Source: Dialister sp. (GTDB lineage Bacteria; Bacillota; Negativicutes; Veillonellales; Dialisteraceae). From it: 36,758 nucleotides of DNA. Shown here piece after piece: positions 23,333-31,503 of the stretch. The translations under genes were made by a program, and so were the position numbers. The stretch's first letter is position 1. Every line of letters starts with the position of its first letter. The stretch lies in assembly GCA_022722495.1 (NCBI GenBank), contig JAIJLI010000005.1, positions 1 to 36,758 of the forward strand. The letters run 5' to 3'. The notes beneath the pieces are model-generated. The model worked only from the letters and a program-made list of their open reading frames with translations. It was not told where the DNA came from and did no database searches.

Positions 23333-23575
23333 ATGCAGAATTCTATTTTATTAAGTGATGCGCAGGTGAGACCTGCAGGCATCAGCGTTGAGGAGGGCAT
23401 CAAGGCCCTCAAGTGTGAAATCAAGAAGCTCGCCAAGACCAAGAGCGAGACCTTCAGCTATCTCTGCGAGGAGACCGTGACCTACGGAGATGTAGTGCTC
23501 ACCATGGTTGGTTTCGCAGCCGTGATGGCGATGGTCATGATTGGTGGTTTCATTTTCGGAGGGGAGATAGCATGA
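23333..23575 (+). CDS. Small membrane protein behind the structured leader
   Basis: This 80-aa protein begins 'MQNSILLSDAQVRPAGISVE', has a charged middle and one hydrophobic segment at about residues 55-77 ('VVLTMVGFAAVMAMVMIGGF'), so it is probably an inner-membrane protein with a short C-terminal tail. Its role is unknown; a small holin-like or accessory membrane protein is possible. The start codon lies 4 bp after the third repeat copy of the leader. It overlaps the next gene by 4 bp. Confidence 0.6.
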   Translation: MQNSILLSDAQVRPAGISVEEGIKALKCEIKKLAKTKSETFSYLCEETVTYGDVVLTMVGFAAVMAMVMIGGFIFGGEIA

Positions 23576-23868
23576 TGAAGAAAAGTAGAAACCGCAGAAG
23601 ACGCACAGCAAAGCTGAATATCAAGGATATCTTCAACATCAATTTCTTCATTACTGAAGGCAAGCAGATGAACGCCCATAAGGTGGAACTCAAATTTCAG
23701 AGAGACAACAAAGTTGTCGCATCAGTTGTTTACATCGATGATGCGCCACACAAGCAGACTATTATCCGATGGTATGATCATCGCTACTATGCTCTTCCAT
23801 ATGGAGCTAAGGAGGCTAAGCAACTCAATATGACTTTGGCCAAGTTGAAAACCATAAACAAAGATTAG
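23572..23868 (+). CDS. Small basic phage protein
   Basis: This 98-aa protein opens with a strongly basic stretch (MMKKSRNRRRRTAK) and continues with beta-rich residues ('MNAHKVELKFQRDNKVVASV'), which fits a nucleic-acid-associated protein. No family is recognised. A second in-frame ATG at 23659 ('MNAHKV') would give a 69-aa version without the basic tail. It sits in the operon of four genes downstream of the structured leader, with a 4-bp overlap before and a 2-bp gap after. Confidence 0.5.
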   Translation: MMKKSRNRRRRTAKLNIKDIFNINFFITEGKQMNAHKVELKFQRDNKVVASVVYIDDAPHKQTIIRWYDHRYYALPYGAKEAKQLNMTLAKLKTINKD

Positions 23869-23870
23869 GC

Positions 23871-24140
23871 ATGAACGAAAATAATTCAACCAACCTGCAC
23901 ATGACAGCAGACGTCTGGAATGCGCTAGTAGATATGATGAACGTTGGCCAGCTGGACAACTTCATCGAGACTCTTGAGTTTGCTCAAGACAAGTTTATCT
24001 CAAACGAGGTAATAACCAATGCCGTGGATGATTTCGGCGGTGCCGGACAGGTTCTCCTGATGCTCAATGCATTCAAGCGCATGGAGAACCTCTTCAAGAC
24101 CATCAACCAGGCTCTGAAGGCGAAAGGAGGTGTGGCATGA
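23871..24140 (+). CDS. Small helical phage protein
   Basis: This 89-aa acidic protein is predicted to be mostly helical ('HMTADVWNALVDMMNVGQLDN' to 'RMENLFKTINQALKAKGGVA'). No motif is recognised. It begins 2 bp after the preceding stop and overlaps the next gene by 4 bp, showing tight coupling. Function unknown. The helices could serve in protein-protein binding. Confidence 0.5.
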   Translation: MNENNSTNLHMTADVWNALVDMMNVGQLDNFIETLEFAQDKFISNEVITNAVDDFGGAGQVLLMLNAFKRMENLFKTINQALKAKGGVA

Positions 24141-24457
24141 AAGAGCGCAAGCACATCATAGGCTTCGGCACATACCAAGCCCCACCACCTCCACCAGAGC
24201 CAGACAAGGAGACTGAGGATAATCTAGTGGAGCAAGCCCTAGGTCAATATCTCATCGACTACAAGCCATACGACCCAGACGATGAGGTTGATCCACAAGA
24301 GTTCAAGACCTCACGAGAGATACAAGAGGCACTCTCCGATATGGTGACAATCTCTATCTCTACCATCACAAAGTACATGAACTCGCATGGCTATGACATG
24401 GTAAATGTCGAGGGCGGCGGTCTCACCTGGCACCTGCAGCGAGATGCCCCCTTCTAA
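24137..24457 (+). CDS. Small phage protein with proline-rich N-terminus
   Basis: This 106-aa protein has a Pro-rich run (APPPPPEPDKE) at about residues 15-25, an acidic middle, and a C-terminal region ('EIQEALSDMVTISISTITKYMNSHG') that could be a helix-turn-helix of the winged type. The likely product is a small DNA-binding or adaptor protein, but this is only inferred from shape. It is the last gene before a strong terminator and so closes the leader-controlled operon. Confidence 0.5.
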   Translation: MKERKHIIGFGTYQAPPPPPEPDKETEDNLVEQALGQYLIDYKPYDPDDEVDPQEFKTSREIQEALSDMVTISISTITKYMNSHGYDMVNVEGGGLTWHLQRDAPF

Positions 24458-24545
24458 AAAACAAGATCATTTTTTTTCATTTTTAGTAAACAATAAAACG
24501 ACGGATGGGGCCTTAGGCACATGGCATGGCAGCTCTATCCCCCAG

Positions 24546-24578
24546 TACCCGGTAGTCGCAAGACTATCGGGTATTTTT
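24546..24578 (+). terminator. Intrinsic terminator closing the accessory block
   Basis: Arms 24546-24557 and 24562-24573 form a 12-bp stem (one G-T pair) capped by a GCAA tetraloop, followed by TTTTT. It isolates the accessory block from the structural genes that follow. Confidence 0.88.
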
Positions 24579-24597
24579 ATTTTCCTCCTTTTCTTCC

Positions 24598-24605
24598 TAA
24601 CTTTG
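24598..24605 (+). promoter_or_regulatory. Promoter -7 box restarting the structural genes
   Basis: TAACTTTG lies 23 bp before the 353-aa structural gene. A T-rich stretch occupies the -33 position, but no TTTG is present. Confidence 0.5.
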
Positions 24606-24628
24606 CAGTGTTTTAATGAGACAACAAT

Positions 24629-25690
24629 ATGATCACTGCAACAAAACCAACTTCGCCATTGTTTACATCGTCGCTCGATACCTTTACATTTAAGATATCG
24701 GGCGACACCGCTACCGTCACCATCAAGTGCAACGGCATGGAGCTGCTCAGCGAGACCTACTACCCAGTCTCTGGCTCCATCACCATCTACGACCTCGGCA
24801 CACTCATCGCCGATGCCGTGCGACCTACAGTGACAGCTTCCTTCACCATCGACATCACAGAGCACCAGGGCGAGAGCGATATCGCCACATGGTCGAGCGG
24901 TGCCATCACCGCCTACTACGCCACCGTTGACATCGACATGTCGTGCTCATCATTCATAGACCGATACTTCCTCACCCTCCTCGATGGCACCAAGCTCACT
25001 CGACTGGGGCATCGTGAATATCTCCATGCCGCTGGCATCAACAGCTCCACCCCTACCGTGGTGGCACAGTTCTTCAAAGACAACCAGGTCACCACCGTTC
25101 AGGTTCCATCCTCAGCCACACCTACCCACACCGCCAACGGCATCACCTCATTCGATGTCTCACCAGACCGATACTGCGACGCATCAGAGGGCTACCTCTT
25201 CGCCTACACCGTCACCGTGGGCGACCGCACCCAGCAATATCAGATTGACCACACAGGCTCCATTGCCGACCCAGTGCTCCTCTTCACCAACAGCTTCGGC
25301 TGCCAAGAGATTTTCTATTGCCTGGGCAAGAAGAAAATCGCACCGATTTTCGAGCGCAAGAGTGCCGTCATCGGGGGCAAAAAGATAAATTACCAAGTCA
25401 AAGAGACACGCACTTTCGAGGGCGACACGGGCATCATCCCACCATCCATGGCACACTTCGCCGAAGACCTGCTGCGCTCCGATGAGGTTTACCTGTTCCG
25501 TGACTATGCCCAGGATAAGCAAATCACCCTCACAGACTCCAAGAGCGAGCGCACCAACGAGGCTGACGACCTCGCTGAGTTCACCTTCTCATACCAGTAC
25601 TCTCAGCGCATCCAGAATGTCGTGTTCAAAAACATCGACACCTCTTCAGGCAAGATCTTCGACCGTTCCTTCGACGATACGTTCAATTAA
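24629..25690 (+). CDS. Phage structural protein, possible tail or connector
   Basis: This 353-aa protein is Ser/Thr-rich and strand-rich through its length, without a signal peptide or membrane segment. The first 100 residues look like an immunoglobulin-like or beta-sandwich domain ('FKISGDTATVTIKCNGMELL'). The C-terminal 60 residues are polar ('DSKSERTNEADDLAEFTFSY'). I do not recognise a family. It restarts the structural genes after the accessory block and is followed by a 90-aa protein and the portal, so a virion role is likely, inferred from position. Confidence 0.6.
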   Translation: MITATKPTSPLFTSSLDTFTFKISGDTATVTIKCNGMELLSETYYPVSGSITIYDLGTLIADAVRPTVTASFTIDITEHQGESDIATWSSGAITAYYATVDIDMSCSSFIDRYFLTLLDGTKLTRLGHREYLHAAGINSSTPTVVAQFFKDNQVTTVQVPSSATPTHTANGITSFDVSPDRYCDASEGYLFAYTVTVGDRTQQYQIDHTGSIADPVLLFTNSFGCQEIFYCLGKKKIAPIFERKSAVIGGKKINYQVKETRTFEGDTGIIPPSMAHFAEDLLRSDEVYLFRDYAQDKQITLTDSKSERTNEADDLAEFTFSYQYSQRIQNVVFKNIDTSSGKIFDRSFDDTFN

Positions 25691-25702
25691 ACTCCTTCAG
25701 AT

Positions 25703-25975
25703 ATGGCAAACAACACAGACAACAAGACCGCCAAGGCCATCCACATCAACGAGCTGCGCCGTGCCCTCGACATCTCGCGCATCGACCGCACGCCCGTTGA
25801 CCTAGACTGTTGGAAGGCTGGCGATGGTTCCATCATCCACTATAGGGGCTGGCTCGTCAAGAGTTCCTCATGGCAACAGGGCACCCACAACCTCTACAAT
25901 CCCGTCAACCACCAGATACGCAAGGTGAGAGACATCTTCATCTTCAGATACAACGATCATCCAATATACTTATAA
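25703..25975 (+). CDS. Small phage protein, unknown function
   Basis: This 90-aa basic protein ('MANNTDNKTAKAIHINELRRAL...') has no recognised motif. Trp and Tyr residues in its middle ('DGSIIHYRGWLVKSSSWQQG') suggest a compact beta fold. It starts 12 bp after the preceding gene and ends 5 bp before the portal-like gene, so it is part of the same operon. A connector or adaptor role is possible, inferred from position only. Confidence 0.5.
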   Translation: MANNTDNKTAKAIHINELRRALDISRIDRTPVDLDCWKAGDGSIIHYRGWLVKSSSWQQGTHNLYNPVNHQIRKVRDIFIFRYNDHPIYL

Positions 25976-25980
25976 TAATT

Positions 25981-27384
25981 ATGGCAAGCAACAACAAAAG
26001 CAACAACATAGACATCACCTATGCCACCATGGGCGAGGTGATGGATTATCAGACATCATCGCCCACGAGCGGTTTCACGGAGTCGTCCACAGTCTTCGAT
26101 GATGATGGTACCACGCCTATCGTCAGCGTGAAAGCCGGGGGAAAGGAATATACCTATGTACCCTTCGGCTACGAGAACCAGCTGCCCTACAAACTGATCA
26201 GCAACATTGGCAGGAGCAGCGTGATGGCTCAGAACAAACTCTTCAACGTGCTCACCTGCTATGGAATGGGCTTCCAGTACAACGACGTGGAGACCAAGCT
26301 TCCGAGCAAGGACCGGGAAGTGAACCTATTCAGGATGCACAACTCGATGAGCCGCTTCTTCCTGGAACAGATTACCGACATGAAGTATTTCTTCTTCTGC
26401 GTATCTGCCATCGTGCTCAACAAGAAGGGCGACAAGATTGTGGCGGTAAGACACAAGGAGGCGTGCTACTGCCGGTTTACCAAGAGCGTGAACGGACGCT
26501 CGGAATATGTGCTCTATGCCAACTGGAGAAATGCCACTGTGCCAGCCAACATAGAGGTGCTGCCGCTGCTCGACGAGCTGGATCCGCTGGGCGACCTGCA
26601 GAAGCGCATGGGGCTGGACGGCCAGAACGGCCAGGTGAAGGCAAGACAGTCGGGGCAACCGGGATGCAAGGACAGGGTCTTCGCCATCGTTACCCGCTTC
26701 CCTACCCCGGGCTGCCAGTACTATCCCGTGCCCTACTACTCCGCCATCTTCAGGGACAAATGGTATGACATCTCCCGTCTCATCGCCATCGGCAAGATGG
26801 CGAAGCTGAAGAACCACGCCACCATCCCCTACCTGGTAGAGATACACAACGACTACTGGCGCGGCATCTTCAAGGAGGAGCACATCACGAGTACGGAGGA
26901 ACAGAAGAAGCGCAAGCTTGCCGAAAAGGAGAAGATACGCGACTTCATCTCGGGCATAGAGAACAGCGGCAAGCTCTGGATAGCGGGCTACTATACCACG
27001 CCCGACGGCAAGGAGGTGAAGATGGTGCGCATCACCCGCATCGATACCTCGAAGGACGGAGGCGACTACAGTGATGATATCGCCGAGAGCAACAACATGC
27101 AGTGCTATGCCGACAACATCCACCCTAACCTGGTGGGCGCCACTCCCGGCAAGAGCCAGAGCAACAATTCGGGTTCCGACAAGCGCGAGCTCTTCACGCT
27201 GAAGCAGAGCATAGAGAAGGCATTCCACGACCTGATGGAGACGGTTCACTGGGTGATCATCTACTTCAACCACTGGGAGGAGAAGGTTTATCCGGATGTG
27301 CCGCTCATCATGCTCACTACCCTTGATGAGAACAAGGATGCCAAGAAAGTGTCTAACAATCCAAATTCAAAGACAGATGATTAA
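25981..27384 (+). CDS. Portal-like protein
   Basis: This 467-aa protein starts at ATG 25981; a longer frame starting inside the previous gene is rejected. Size, alpha-helical charged middle and position before the connector genes match a portal protein, the dodecameric ring through which DNA enters and leaves the head. Features consistent with this are 'NQLPYKLISNIGRSSVMAQN', an aromatic-rich core, a long basic helix ('TEEQKKRKLAEKEKIRDFIS') that could be the crown or stem helix, and an Asn/Ser-rich, disordered C-terminus. No unique motif exists for portals, so this is a call from size and order. It overlaps the next gene by 8 bp. Confidence 0.65.
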   Translation: MASNNKSNNIDITYATMGEVMDYQTSSPTSGFTESSTVFDDDGTTPIVSVKAGGKEYTYVPFGYENQLPYKLISNIGRSSVMAQNKLFNVLTCYGMGFQYNDVETKLPSKDREVNLFRMHNSMSRFFLEQITDMKYFFFCVSAIVLNKKGDKIVAVRHKEACYCRFTKSVNGRSEYVLYANWRNATVPANIEVLPLLDELDPLGDLQKRMGLDGQNGQVKARQSGQPGCKDRVFAIVTRFPTPGCQYYPVPYYSAIFRDKWYDISRLIAIGKMAKLKNHATIPYLVEIHNDYWRGIFKEEHITSTEEQKKRKLAEKEKIRDFISGIENSGKLWIAGYYTTPDGKEVKMVRITRIDTSKDGGDYSDDIAESNNMQCYADNIHPNLVGATPGKSQSNNSGSDKRELFTLKQSIEKAFHDLMETVHWVIIYFNHWEEKVYPDVPLIMLTTLDENKDAKKVSNNPNSKTDD

Positions 27385-28219
27385 TATTACCGCAGAACAG
27401 TTTGAGCAGCTCCTTCCATTCGTGGGAGCTGCTTCTGAAGATGTCTTCACGAAGATGCAGCCTGCACTGGAGAACGTATATTTCGACCTGGTGGCTACGG
27501 TTATCGGTTCAGACTTCGAAGATGCAGCCTGTATGGAGGACAGTCCGATATTGGGGAATGTGCGTTCCTATGTCATTCTGAAGACCTTTATCCTGCGTCT
27601 CCGTTCCAACGACCTCGTAATGACCGACAACGGTTTCGGCGTTGTATCAAACGAAAATATCTCTCCCGCATCACAGGCGAGGGTTGACGCCCTGTTCAGA
27701 GAACTGACCTATAAGCAGGACCAGCAGCTGCACGGCATTCTGAACCGCCTGCGCACGGTGGAAGGATGGAGCGAGACTGTTCAGGCAAGCAACAACATCG
27801 CCTCCTTCTTCTGGTCGCCTCTGGTATTGAGGGCTTACTCGCCGGTACGCGGTTTCGTAACTTTTGATGACCTGACAGCCCACCGGAGCGAGATAGGTAC
27901 TGCGGAACTTGCTCTGCGCAGACAATTCTCCGACTCACTCATCGAACAGTTGCTTGAGGAGGAGCGCAAGGCACAATATGAGCCATTTCATCGGCATGCC
28001 ATCGTAAAAATGTGCCATTTCATCGGCGCTCACATTTCTACCGGCGAAACGCCCGCTGATCCACATTACAAGGATCTCGCCTATACTGCAGTAGCCAACT
28101 TTATCGAAGAAAACATCGATAAATTCCCAAAATATAAGGATTCATCGGCCTACAAGGCCAATCACATGCAAGCGTATGAAAACAAAGCTGACGACCCGAC
28201 CTTCTTCTTTGGATGCTAA
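27377..28219 (+). CDS. Phage head-tail connector-like protein
   Basis: This 280-aa protein begins 'MINITAEQFEQLLPFVGAAS' (a longer upstream frame is rejected). It is helical, has no signal peptide, and recalls the DUF6712 family of Bacteroidota phages, though that name is from memory. It follows the portal gene and precedes completion proteins, the usual place for an adaptor or head-tail connector. The long overlap with the next gene (44 bp) indicates dense packing. Role inferred from position and shape. Confidence 0.5.
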   Translation: MINITAEQFEQLLPFVGAASEDVFTKMQPALENVYFDLVATVIGSDFEDAACMEDSPILGNVRSYVILKTFILRLRSNDLVMTDNGFGVVSNENISPASQARVDALFRELTYKQDQQLHGILNRLRTVEGWSETVQASNNIASFFWSPLVLRAYSPVRGFVTFDDLTAHRSEIGTAELALRRQFSDSLIEQLLEEERKAQYEPFHRHAIVKMCHFIGAHISTGETPADPHYKDLAYTAVANFIEENIDKFPKYKDSSAYKANHMQAYENKADDPTFFFGC

Positions 28220-28973
28220 CGGAACGCTGAACCTTCACGTTCCTCATTCCTGGAGTGAATTGACACAGGAACAGTTGCGCTATGCGCTCTTCCTGCTCAC
28301 CCAGGGGTGGGAAGAGTGGCAGGTAAGAACTTATTTCTTTGCCCGGTTTGCCGGCATAGACGTACTCAACGAGAAGAAAGACGGATGGCTCTGCGAGGTG
28401 GAGACGGATAAGGGCAAGAAGACAAGATTCTTTCTTGAGCTGTGGCAGATCCGAAGTTTCTGCGAGGCTTTCGACTATGTTTTCGATGGCAACGGGGCAG
28501 ACAACAGACTCGAATCCATTGGTCTCTATAAGGCTGCAGATGTAGAGCTCTACGATTATCCGTTCGAGTATTATCTGATAGCCGACAACTATTTCCAGCA
28601 GTACATGATGTCGGATAAGTCGAACGAAGAACCTCTCAAGGAACTGGCACGGTATCTCTATCTGGATGGCGAGGGCAAGAGCCCGGACCGCATCGAATGT
28701 ACGGTACCAGAACTCATGGGCGTGTTTCTCTGGTATGTGCGGATAAAGCATAACTTTTCGGAAAAGTTTCCTCATCTCTTCAAGCCTGCAGCCGAAGGAG
28801 GTGAAGACTACGATATGGTAGGAGCGATGAATGCACAGATTCGGGCACTCACGGGAGGCGACATCACCAAGGAAGAGATTATCAGAAAAGCCGATGTGTG
28901 GCGGGCACTCACAGAACTGGATGCCAAGGCACGCGAGGCTGAAGAACTGAACAAAAGACTGAAAAAATCATGA
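28176..28973 (+). CDS. Phage morphogenesis protein, unknown role
   Basis: This 265-aa protein starts in the last 44 bp of the connector-like gene and overlaps the next by 4 bp. It is rich in aromatic residues ('WSELTQEQLRYALFLLTQGW') and has a helical C-terminus with a Lys/Glu-rich end ('LDAKAREAEELNKRLKKS'), typical of an assembly chaperone or connector. No family is recognised. The central region contains 'LYDYPFEYYLIADNYFQQYM', which suggests a compact helical domain. Function is inferred only from neighbouring structural genes. Confidence 0.5.
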   Translation: MKTKLTTRPSSLDANGTLNLHVPHSWSELTQEQLRYALFLLTQGWEEWQVRTYFFARFAGIDVLNEKKDGWLCEVETDKGKKTRFFLELWQIRSFCEAFDYVFDGNGADNRLESIGLYKAADVELYDYPFEYYLIADNYFQQYMMSDKSNEEPLKELARYLYLDGEGKSPDRIECTVPELMGVFLWYVRIKHNFSEKFPHLFKPAAEGGEDYDMVGAMNAQIRALTGGDITKEEIIRKADVWRALTELDAKAREAEELNKRLKKS

Positions 28974-29497
28974 TTAAGACAGAAATCAATACCCCATCGG
29001 TACAGGTAGGCTTCGATGCCTTCTCTTACTTCAGAGATCTGGCAAAGCGCAATAAACTCTGCAGTAATCTCGGTTTCATGCCTACCACCTGCTCCAGTCC
29101 GACGGCATTTGAGGGTATGCTGAGCAATATGTCGAAGAGCAGAAATTTCATCGTTATAGATGATACCAACGACGGTAATGTAGCCATCAATGGTGACGGC
29201 AGCTTCCGTAAGGTAGTTACCTATACGGTATGGATCCTGATGCGATATAAACTGAACGACATGAACGACCGGCAGGAAAAGCTCAATACCTGCAGAAAGA
29301 TATTCCGGCAGTTTCTGAGCAGGATCATCATCGATAAGATGAAATGGGAAAACGACTTCACTTATCTGCTGAGCGACCAGGTGGACAATCGGGAGATAGG
29401 TGCTTATTTCATTAACGGGCTTACTGGCGTGGAATTCCATATCGACGTTAGCGAGCCGCTAGACCTGGTATACAACAATGAAGAATGGAATGAATAA
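28970..29497 (+). CDS. Phage completion-type protein, unknown role
   Basis: This 175-aa protein has an alpha-beta layout ('MIKTEINTPSVQVGFDAFSY'), strands in the middle ('FRKVVTYTVWILMRYKLNDM') and a strand-rich C-terminus. It is placed between the 265-aa gene (4-bp overlap) and a gp10-like gene (20-bp overlap). Head-completion or tail-terminator proteins often occur here and have this size, so one of these is plausible, but no diagnostic motif is visible. Confidence 0.45.
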   Translation: MIKTEINTPSVQVGFDAFSYFRDLAKRNKLCSNLGFMPTTCSSPTAFEGMLSNMSKSRNFIVIDDTNDGNVAINGDGSFRKVVTYTVWILMRYKLNDMNDRQEKLNTCRKIFRQFLSRIIIDKMKWENDFTYLLSDQVDNREIGAYFINGLTGVEFHIDVSEPLDLVYNNEEWNE

Positions 29498-29936
29498 CGT
29501 CAAGACTCCCGTCTCTCAGGAAGATATCTATGCTTATGAGCGTGGATGGGCAGAAGAGATGGTGAAAATCTGGAAGGAGAAAATCATGCACTACCGCATC
29601 CGCCATACGGGTGCTCTCTTCAACAGCGTGCAGGCTACTTCCTTCGGAGGTTCCAGCCGCACGATTGCCCATAAGTTCCTGCTCTATGGTCTCTACCAAG
29701 AGACGGGCACTGGCAATGGCTATTACCATGGCAACCCAGGTGACCTAGAGTTCCTCGACCCGGAATATCGTGCCAAGCACCATCTGGGTGAGCCACGCCA
29801 ACGCCGCCCATGGTTCAACCGCAAATACTATGCGTCCATCATGAAGCTCAACGATATGGAGGGCTATTTCTATGGCGAGGAGTACAAGGGATTGATGGCT
29901 GACCTCTTCAAGCAGATGTTCGGCACACCCTTATAA
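29478..29936 (+). CDS. HK97 gp10-like head-tail joining protein candidate
   Basis: This 152-aa protein resembles the gp10 or head-tail joining family by pattern: an early helix ending in 'RHTGALFNSVQATSF', then 'LYGLYQETGTG' and later 'RRPWFNRKYYASIMKLNDM', the arrangement I associate with that group. Length is slightly above typical. It overlaps the upstream gene by 20 bp and is the last gene before a new promoter and the fibre-type genes. Because no tape-measure gene follows, it may act directly at the neck. Moderate confidence. Confidence 0.4.
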   Translation: MKNGMNNVKTPVSQEDIYAYERGWAEEMVKIWKEKIMHYRIRHTGALFNSVQATSFGGSSRTIAHKFLLYGLYQETGTGNGYYHGNPGDLEFLDPEYRAKHHLGEPRQRRPWFNRKYYASIMKLNDMEGYFYGEEYKGLMADLFKQMFGTPL

Positions 29937-29964
29937 CGTATTTTTAATTTGCACCATTCCTTCG

Positions 29965-29972
29965 TAACTTTG
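29965..29972 (+). promoter_or_regulatory. Promoter -7 box for the fibre genes
   Basis: TAACTTTG lies 20 bp before the fibre-type gene at 29993. A TTTG-like site is present upstream (about 29948), but with short spacing, so the match is partial. Confidence 0.55.
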
Positions 29973-29992
29973 CGAAAAAATAAACAAATACG

Positions 29993-31492
29993 ATGGCAGA
30001 TAAAATAAATACAGAGATACTGCAGAGGGCGTTCGAGTCCATCAGAGACGAGCGTGCCAAGGGTGCCAATACAGCGAGGCGCATTGGCGATGCCTTCCTC
30101 TCCCTCCTAGCCTATGCCTCACAAGACAATGGTGCATACCTCTCTCGTGAGCATGACGATGCCGCCATGGGACTTATCACCTTCCTAAAGGGGCTTGTCT
30201 CCGAGGGGGTGGCTCACCTCAACCAAGGTGCACAGTTTGGTGGTTTTGTCTCTGGCATGGCCACAGGCAAGGGCGCAGCCATCGACGGCGATGGCAATGC
30301 TGAGGTCGAGAGCATCAAGGTGCGCTCATACATGCAGGTGCTTGAGCTGATAGTCAACAGACTCTCAGCCTTCGAGGGTGACCAGTTCTTCACCGAGAGC
30401 GACACCATCGAGCAGGTCGATGACCTAGGCTCAGGTTGCTACGGTCTCCACCTCCGCTCCAAATACCAGGGCTATTTCACCGCACAGCACGTTAACAACG
30501 TCATCAAGGGCGTGGTCAACAACATCGCTTCGGCAGCCAATTCTGGCACTTCGGCTGATTACTACACCTCATGGATGAGAGTCAACAGCGTCAACGCGGT
30601 TAAGAATTACATCGAGGTAACCCTCTATTCTGATGCCGAAGTTCCGGCAGGAAAGAACTTTCCGCCATGTGAGCTCATGAATATCGCCCGTTATGGCAAC
30701 CAGACCGATGAGTCGCTGCAGAGCTGTTTCTACATCTCCAGTTCCGAGGGGCGCATCGTCAAGCTGACGGGCGTCACAAAGCCGATACTCGAAAATTACA
30801 ACTACGGCATGGTCTTCGGCGACATGCCTGAATTCGTCAAGTCGCTCGACCTTCCTATCGTCAAGGGCAGGGATTATCTCTATGCAGCCGGCATCATCAC
30901 CCAGGATATCATACAGATTGACTATCAAGGCAAACCGGTTGTCGATTATGTAGACCGAGGACCATGGTCAGAGGCGGCAGAATATTTCTGCTCAGCTCTC
31001 AATCCAGAAACTGGCAAATACGAGACTTCCGATGTCTGGTATACCGGGTGCAAGTGGCGATGCCAGAAGACTGGTACCCATACCGCGCCAAGGTGGAATA
31101 ATACCGATTGGGCGATGATAGAGGGCAATCCAGCATTCACCATCGATTTCCTCGAAGACGAGACGCTCTATGATTTCGACAACTTCCGAGCTCCGCTGAC
31201 AGTCGTCGCATCGCTCTACGGACAGGATATCACATCAGATATCCTCGACAGCGACGTAGCCTGGACCAGATACACAGAGAACAGGGCTGGTGAGCAGAGA
31301 GTCACAAGTGACAACATCTGGTCACTCGAAGTCGGTTCCAAGGCAGGCAAGGCTATCGTACTGACCCAGTCTGACCTCTCCATCGACAGCGAGGGAGTTC
31401 CGGCTAAGATTAGATTCACGGCAACAGTTACACTTCGTGATGGTCTGGGCGATGAGGTTGCCCAAGATTCCATCACACTGGAATGTGTTTAA
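29993..31492 (+). CDS. Tail fibre or baseplate-type protein
   Basis: This 499-aa protein starts with a helical N-terminus ('MADKINTEILQRAFESIRDE') that is a typical virion-anchoring segment, followed by Gly/Ala-rich and strand-rich regions. The last 90 residues ('TLYDFDNFRAPLTVVASLYG' and later) look like an Ig-like or fibronectin-like fold. In the first about 175 codons the codon choice differs from the rest, which suggests that the gene is a mosaic of two ancestors. No known fibre motif is certain. It starts a promoter-driven run of tail-associated genes ending in the DGR target. Confidence 0.6.
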   Translation: MADKINTEILQRAFESIRDERAKGANTARRIGDAFLSLLAYASQDNGAYLSREHDDAAMGLITFLKGLVSEGVAHLNQGAQFGGFVSGMATGKGAAIDGDGNAEVESIKVRSYMQVLELIVNRLSAFEGDQFFTESDTIEQVDDLGSGCYGLHLRSKYQGYFTAQHVNNVIKGVVNNIASAANSGTSADYYTSWMRVNSVNAVKNYIEVTLYSDAEVPAGKNFPPCELMNIARYGNQTDESLQSCFYISSSEGRIVKLTGVTKPILENYNYGMVFGDMPEFVKSLDLPIVKGRDYLYAAGIITQDIIQIDYQGKPVVDYVDRGPWSEAAEYFCSALNPETGKYETSDVWYTGCKWRCQKTGTHTAPRWNNTDWAMIEGNPAFTIDFLEDETLYDFDNFRAPLTVVASLYGQDITSDILDSDVAWTRYTENRAGEQRVTSDNIWSLEVGSKAGKAIVLTQSDLSIDSEGVPAKIRFTATVTLRDGLGDEVAQDSITLECV

Positions 31493-31503
31493 TTACATAT
31501 AAG

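Noticed and set aside
26326..27273. Minus-strand frame of 315 codons opposite the portal gene
   Set aside because: Its Val/Leu/His/Arg-rich sequence is the antisense of a GC-rich gene; the plus-strand protein fits the operon with tight overlaps.
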